Assembly: GCA_046727175.1 (NCBI GenBank)
Contig: JBKPCD010000150.1
Coordinates: 1 to 24,184, forward strand
Source: JBKPCD01 sp046727175
GTDB taxonomy: Bacteria > Acidobacteriota > Vicinamibacteria > Vicinamibacterales > 2-12-FULL-66-21
Reading direction: 5' to 3'
Length of the DNA: 24,184 nucleotides
Part shown: positions 21,879 through 24,184 of the stretch, piece by piece
How positions within the stretch are numbered: the stretch's first letter is position 1
Layout: each line of letters opens with the position of its first letter
Made by a program: the position numbers and the translations under genes
The notes under the pieces: model-generated
What the model saw: only the letters and a program-made list of their open reading frames with translations
Told to the model about the DNA's origin: nothing
The model's database searches: none

Positions 21879-22463
21879 ATGACGAGAATCAAGGCAATTG
21901 CGACAGCAGTCGGCGTCGCGCTGGCGCTCGCGTGTGAACGCGCACCGTCACCCGCGGCTCCCACGGCGTCGTCGGGCGATCCGAGCCGCACCGTCGGTGA
22001 CAGTAACGGTGTGCAGGCATCCGCCAGCGGCGGTGGACACTACCTGCTGCAGAACGCGTTCGACACACAATTCGCATTCACGGCCGTGCTGCACGCCAAC
22101 GGACGGGCAAGTGGCAACTTCCACCAGCATCTCGAGACCGACACCGGCGCAATCGATTTCACCGGGAGGGTCACGTGCCTCGCCATCGACGACGCGCTCC
22201 ATCGGGCGTGGGTTGGCGGCATCATCGAGAGGAATGACTCAACGGATCCGAGCTTCACGCTTCCGCAGCATCAGATCGGACACGACATCTGGTTCCGCGT
22301 CCTGGATGCCGGAGAGGGCGACGGCGCGGTGGATCGCACGACCTTCGTCGGTTTCGAGGGGGCCATTTCAAGCTCGGAGGCGTACTGCCGGGACCGTATC
22401 TGGCCGGCTGACAACGCGCGCACGTGGCCGGTGACGTCGGGCAATCTCACCGTCCACCGCTGA
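21879..22463 (+). CDS. Lipoprotein of unknown function (194 aa)
   Basis: The N-terminus MTRIKAIATAVGVALALAC ends in a lipobox (LALA-C), so the protein is anchored to a membrane by a lipid on that Cys. A Ser/Ala/Pro-rich spacer follows. From about residue 45 there is a beta-rich domain (GGHYLLQNAFDTQFAFTAVL, GRASGNFHQHLE, IDFTGRVTCLAID, AWVGGIIERN, DIWFRVLDAGEG). The GGGHY....FSFTA.....G...G.F.......G.VTCL....A.VGG...V.D.GEG pattern recurs in Acidobacteriota and Gemmatimonadota lipoproteins of unknown role. The frame is open from ATG 21858, but GGAGG just before ATG 21879 and the lipobox position decide the start. It is possibly controlled by the divergent AraC-type regulator. Confidence 0.82.
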   Translation: MTRIKAIATAVGVALALACERAPSPAAPTASSGDPSRTVGDSNGVQASASGGGHYLLQNAFDTQFAFTAVLHANGRASGNFHQHLETDTGAIDFTGRVTCLAIDDALHRAWVGGIIERNDSTDPSFTLPQHQIGHDIWFRVLDAGEGDGAVDRTTFVGFEGAISSSEAYCRDRIWPADNARTWPVTSGNLTVHR

Positions 22464-22668
22464 AGGCCTACACCGTCTATCGCCGGGCGTAACCTCACTT
22501 CGGCGTTGACGCCTGCCAGTCTGAGCGACGCTGAACGGCGGGGCAGGACTCGCATGAACTCGGGTTGACCGTCCCTGCGCTGTTACAGTCGGCCGCCGAA
22601 GCTCGCCGAGCGTCCGACCCGAAGTCATTTCCTCTCACGAGTCCCGCCAGAAAAGGCAGAATCGATCG

Positions 22669-23910
22669 TCAGAACAGGATCGAGCACAGCACCGCGCCGA
22701 CGACGGCCATGGACAGTCCCCAGGCGAGCAGCTTGTTGAACAACGCACGGCTCTCGTCAGCGGCGGCGCCCGCAATGCACAACGCGCCGAGCGTGGACAG
22801 CGGCGAGAGGTCGACGAGATGACCGCCGACGTTCATCGATGTCGCGATCCCGATCGCGCTCGCGCCCGGGAGCCGCGCGACGAGGCCGGGGACCATGGGC
22901 AGGAATGCCGGCAGGACGACGCCGGACGTGCTGCTGTAAACGGACACGATGCCCGTGATGAAGGCGATCACACCGGTCACCGTCTTCGCTGACGCGATCC
23001 TGGCCACGAGCGACACGATCAGATCGAGCCCCTGAGCGCGCTCGACTAGCGAAATGAGCACGGTCACTCCACACACCATCACGATCACCCGCCACGGCAT
23101 CCGCTTGAATGCCTCTCCGTCGTCGGCGGCCTTCGAGAGGACGAGGACGACCGCGCCGACAAACGCACCCATGCCGACGTTGACCTGCGCGAAGATGACG
23201 CTCGCGATGAGTGCCGCGATGACACCGAGTGTGATCCAATGCCGCCGCTTGAATTGTCCCGGGTCGGATTCATTTGCGAGCTCGGCGACCGAGACGCGGC
23301 CGCCACCGAACAGTCGAAGGCCACCGAACAGCGCGTAGCCGCCGAACGCGACCGTCGAGTGTGCGAGCAGGTTGTACGCATACGTCTGCCACTCGAGACC
23401 GGGCAACCCGTTCCGGGCCATCAGGCCGTTCACGATGATGCCGGTCGGCGCGAATGGCGAGAGCGCGCCGGCGTTGGCGCCGTTGCCGACCATGATCGAC
23501 ATCAGAAACAACGGGATTCCGGCGCGCGTCGCTGTTGCCATCGCGAGCGGGCACAGCAGGGCAGCGGTCGAAATGTTTCCGGGTCCCATGGAGGCGAGCG
23601 CGACGCCCAGCAGGAAGAACATCACCGGAATCATGCCGCGGTTGCCGCGACATACGCCGACAGCGTGATGCGTCAGCCGCTCGAGCGTTCCGTTCGACTG
23701 CGCAAGCGCGAACAGCAGCGTCACGCCCGTCAACGTGAGAAAGAGCTGGCTGGGGAACGCTCCCATCACCGTGTTCACGGGCAGGCCACCGATGTAGACG
23801 CCGACGATCCACGCCAGGGCGAGGGCGAGCACACCGACATTCAGCTTGCTCACGCAGCTGACGAGAACCGCCAGCGCAAGCGCGCAGACCGAGATGATCG
23901 CGAGACTCAT
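22669..23910 (-). CDS. MatC/SLC13-like membrane carrier (putative dicarboxylate transporter)
   Basis: A 413-aa integral membrane protein with about 11 hydrophobic segments. The front (ISVCALALAVLVSCVSKLNV, then GVLALALAWIVGVYIGGLPV) and the stretch FPSQLFLTLTGVTLLFALAQ with SNGTLERL match the MatC N-terminal domain. MGPGNISTAALLCPLAMATA and VGNGANAGALSPFAPTGIIV are the first conserved transport loop of the SLC13/DASS and CitM-like superfamily. SSTSGVVLPAFLPMVPGL and ATSMNVGGHLVDLSPLSTLG are the second, inverted counterpart. The likely role is uptake of a di- or tricarboxylate; the substrate is not provable from sequence. ATG 23910 is chosen because the hydrophobic N-terminus begins there and TATAAT lies 10 nt upstream; the frame runs back to 24009 through repeats. 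Confidence 0.85.
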   Translation of the reverse strand: MSLAIISVCALALAVLVSCVSKLNVGVLALALAWIVGVYIGGLPVNTVMGAFPSQLFLTLTGVTLLFALAQSNGTLERLTHHAVGVCRGNRGMIPVMFFLLGVALASMGPGNISTAALLCPLAMATATRAGIPLFLMSIMVGNGANAGALSPFAPTGIIVNGLMARNGLPGLEWQTYAYNLLAHSTVAFGGYALFGGLRLFGGGRVSVAELANESDPGQFKRRHWITLGVIAALIASVIFAQVNVGMGAFVGAVVLVLSKAADDGEAFKRMPWRVIVMVCGVTVLISLVERAQGLDLIVSLVARIASAKTVTGVIAFITGIVSVYSSTSGVVLPAFLPMVPGLVARLPGASAIGIATSMNVGGHLVDLSPLSTLGALCIAGAAADESRALFNKLLAWGLSMAVVGAVLCSILF

Positions 23911-23920
23911 TGGTCGCGCG

Positions 23921-23926
23921 ATTATA
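23921..23926 (-). promoter_or_regulatory. Perfect TATAAT -10 almost touching the start codon
   Basis: TATAAT on the minus strand ends 10 nt before the ATG at 23910, so transcription would start about 3-4 nt before it. No -35 hexamer is seen; a 13-bp tandem repeat occupies that position. Confidence 0.55.
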
Positions 23927-23933
23927 GTTCCGT

Positions 23934-23970
23934 GGTTCGGGCTCGGGGTTCGGGCTCGGGGTTCGGGGTT
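23934..23970. repeat. 13-bp tandem repeat, about 2.8 copies
   Basis: GGTTCGGGCTCGG is at 23934-23946 and 23947-23959, followed by a partial third copy GGTTCGGGGTT (23960-23970). It covers the -35 zone of the carrier gene promoter. Confidence 0.8.
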
Positions 23971-24055
23971 CCGAGTTCGTTCGGGATCGCACGAGCGGCC
24001 GCGAAGCAAAACAGGAGGATAGGAGACAAGGAGAGGAACGCTCAGGCGTTATCGA

Positions 24056-24132
24056 GGATCAGATGACGCACTGCCGTCGAAGCTGATTGTGAGCGGCACA
24101 GTCCCTGTCGTGGGCGTCGCCACCGCGTTTGC
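24056..24132 (-). pseudogene. Fragment of a PKD domain at the window edge
   Basis: On the minus strand the frame reads ANAVATPTTGTVPLTISFDG, then SASSDP, which is the opening of a PKD/Ig-like fold repeat (usual pattern A.A.PT.G..PLTV.FDGSASSDPDG). After SSDP the frame meets a stop; the next frame gives DNA and also stops. The rest of the domain is absent toward the carrier gene. It is probably the broken end of a secreted or surface protein whose main part lies outside the window. Confidence 0.5.
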
Positions 24133-24184
24133 AACACGCCGAAGAAGGCGAATAATGTAGAGCCTTTTTCGGCAGCATGTACAC

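Overview
The window is high-GC bacterial chromosome, most like a soil Acidobacteriota (Vicinamibacteria-type). Pointers are two large orphan FtsX/MacB-type permeases of the ADOP kind, a CBM9/DUF5916 outer-membrane protein, an HNH endonuclease of the type that carries a DUF222-like front part, many small secreted proteins of unknown function, and short GC-rich intergenic palindromes. The taxonomic call is inference from gene content; no rRNA or tRNA gene was seen.

Left third (1-8.2 kb): an accessory zone with much gene decay. It holds a frameshifted ADOP permease remnant (150-365), an intact secreted tandem alpha/beta hydrolase (479-2089), a frameshifted Uma2-type nuclease remnant (2106-2330), a small secreted protein (2476-2880), a GNAT acetyltransferase like streptothricin acetyltransferase (3000-3623), a remnant of a winged-helix-like protein (3725-4200), an HNH endonuclease broken by one frameshift (4515-5656), and a wrecked type I restriction-modification locus (5663-8108). 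In that locus hsdR has large deletions, hsdM survives as two pieces of which one is inverted, and hsdS has two frameshifts.

Middle (8.3-13.1 kb): intact genes for a small secreted protein, a DUF5916 outer-membrane barrel protein, a PHP-domain phosphoesterase with a PolX-like front part, and a DinB-fold protein. The clean frames here argue that the frameshifts on the left are real decay and not sequencing error.

Right (13.1-20.9 kb): a minus-strand series runs from a 42-aa membrane peptide (18741-18869) through a 136-aa secreted protein to two ADOP permeases. It is divergent from a PhoP/PhoQ-like two-component pair (19038-20716). Between them lies a perfect 17-bp inverted repeat made of two hexamer-N5-hexamer boxes facing outward, each 11-12 nt from a -10-like element. 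This suggests one operator for both directions. The kinase has only a tiny periplasmic loop with three histidines. A run of five G-triplets sits directly on the Shine-Dalgarno of the 136-aa gene. A family of GGTCTGAAGACC palindromes lies downstream of four minus-strand genes and supplies the stop codon of one of them.

Right end (20.9-24.2 kb): an AraC-family regulator, a lipoprotein, a MatC/SLC13-like carrier with a perfect TATAAT almost on its start codon, and a PKD-domain remnant at the edge.
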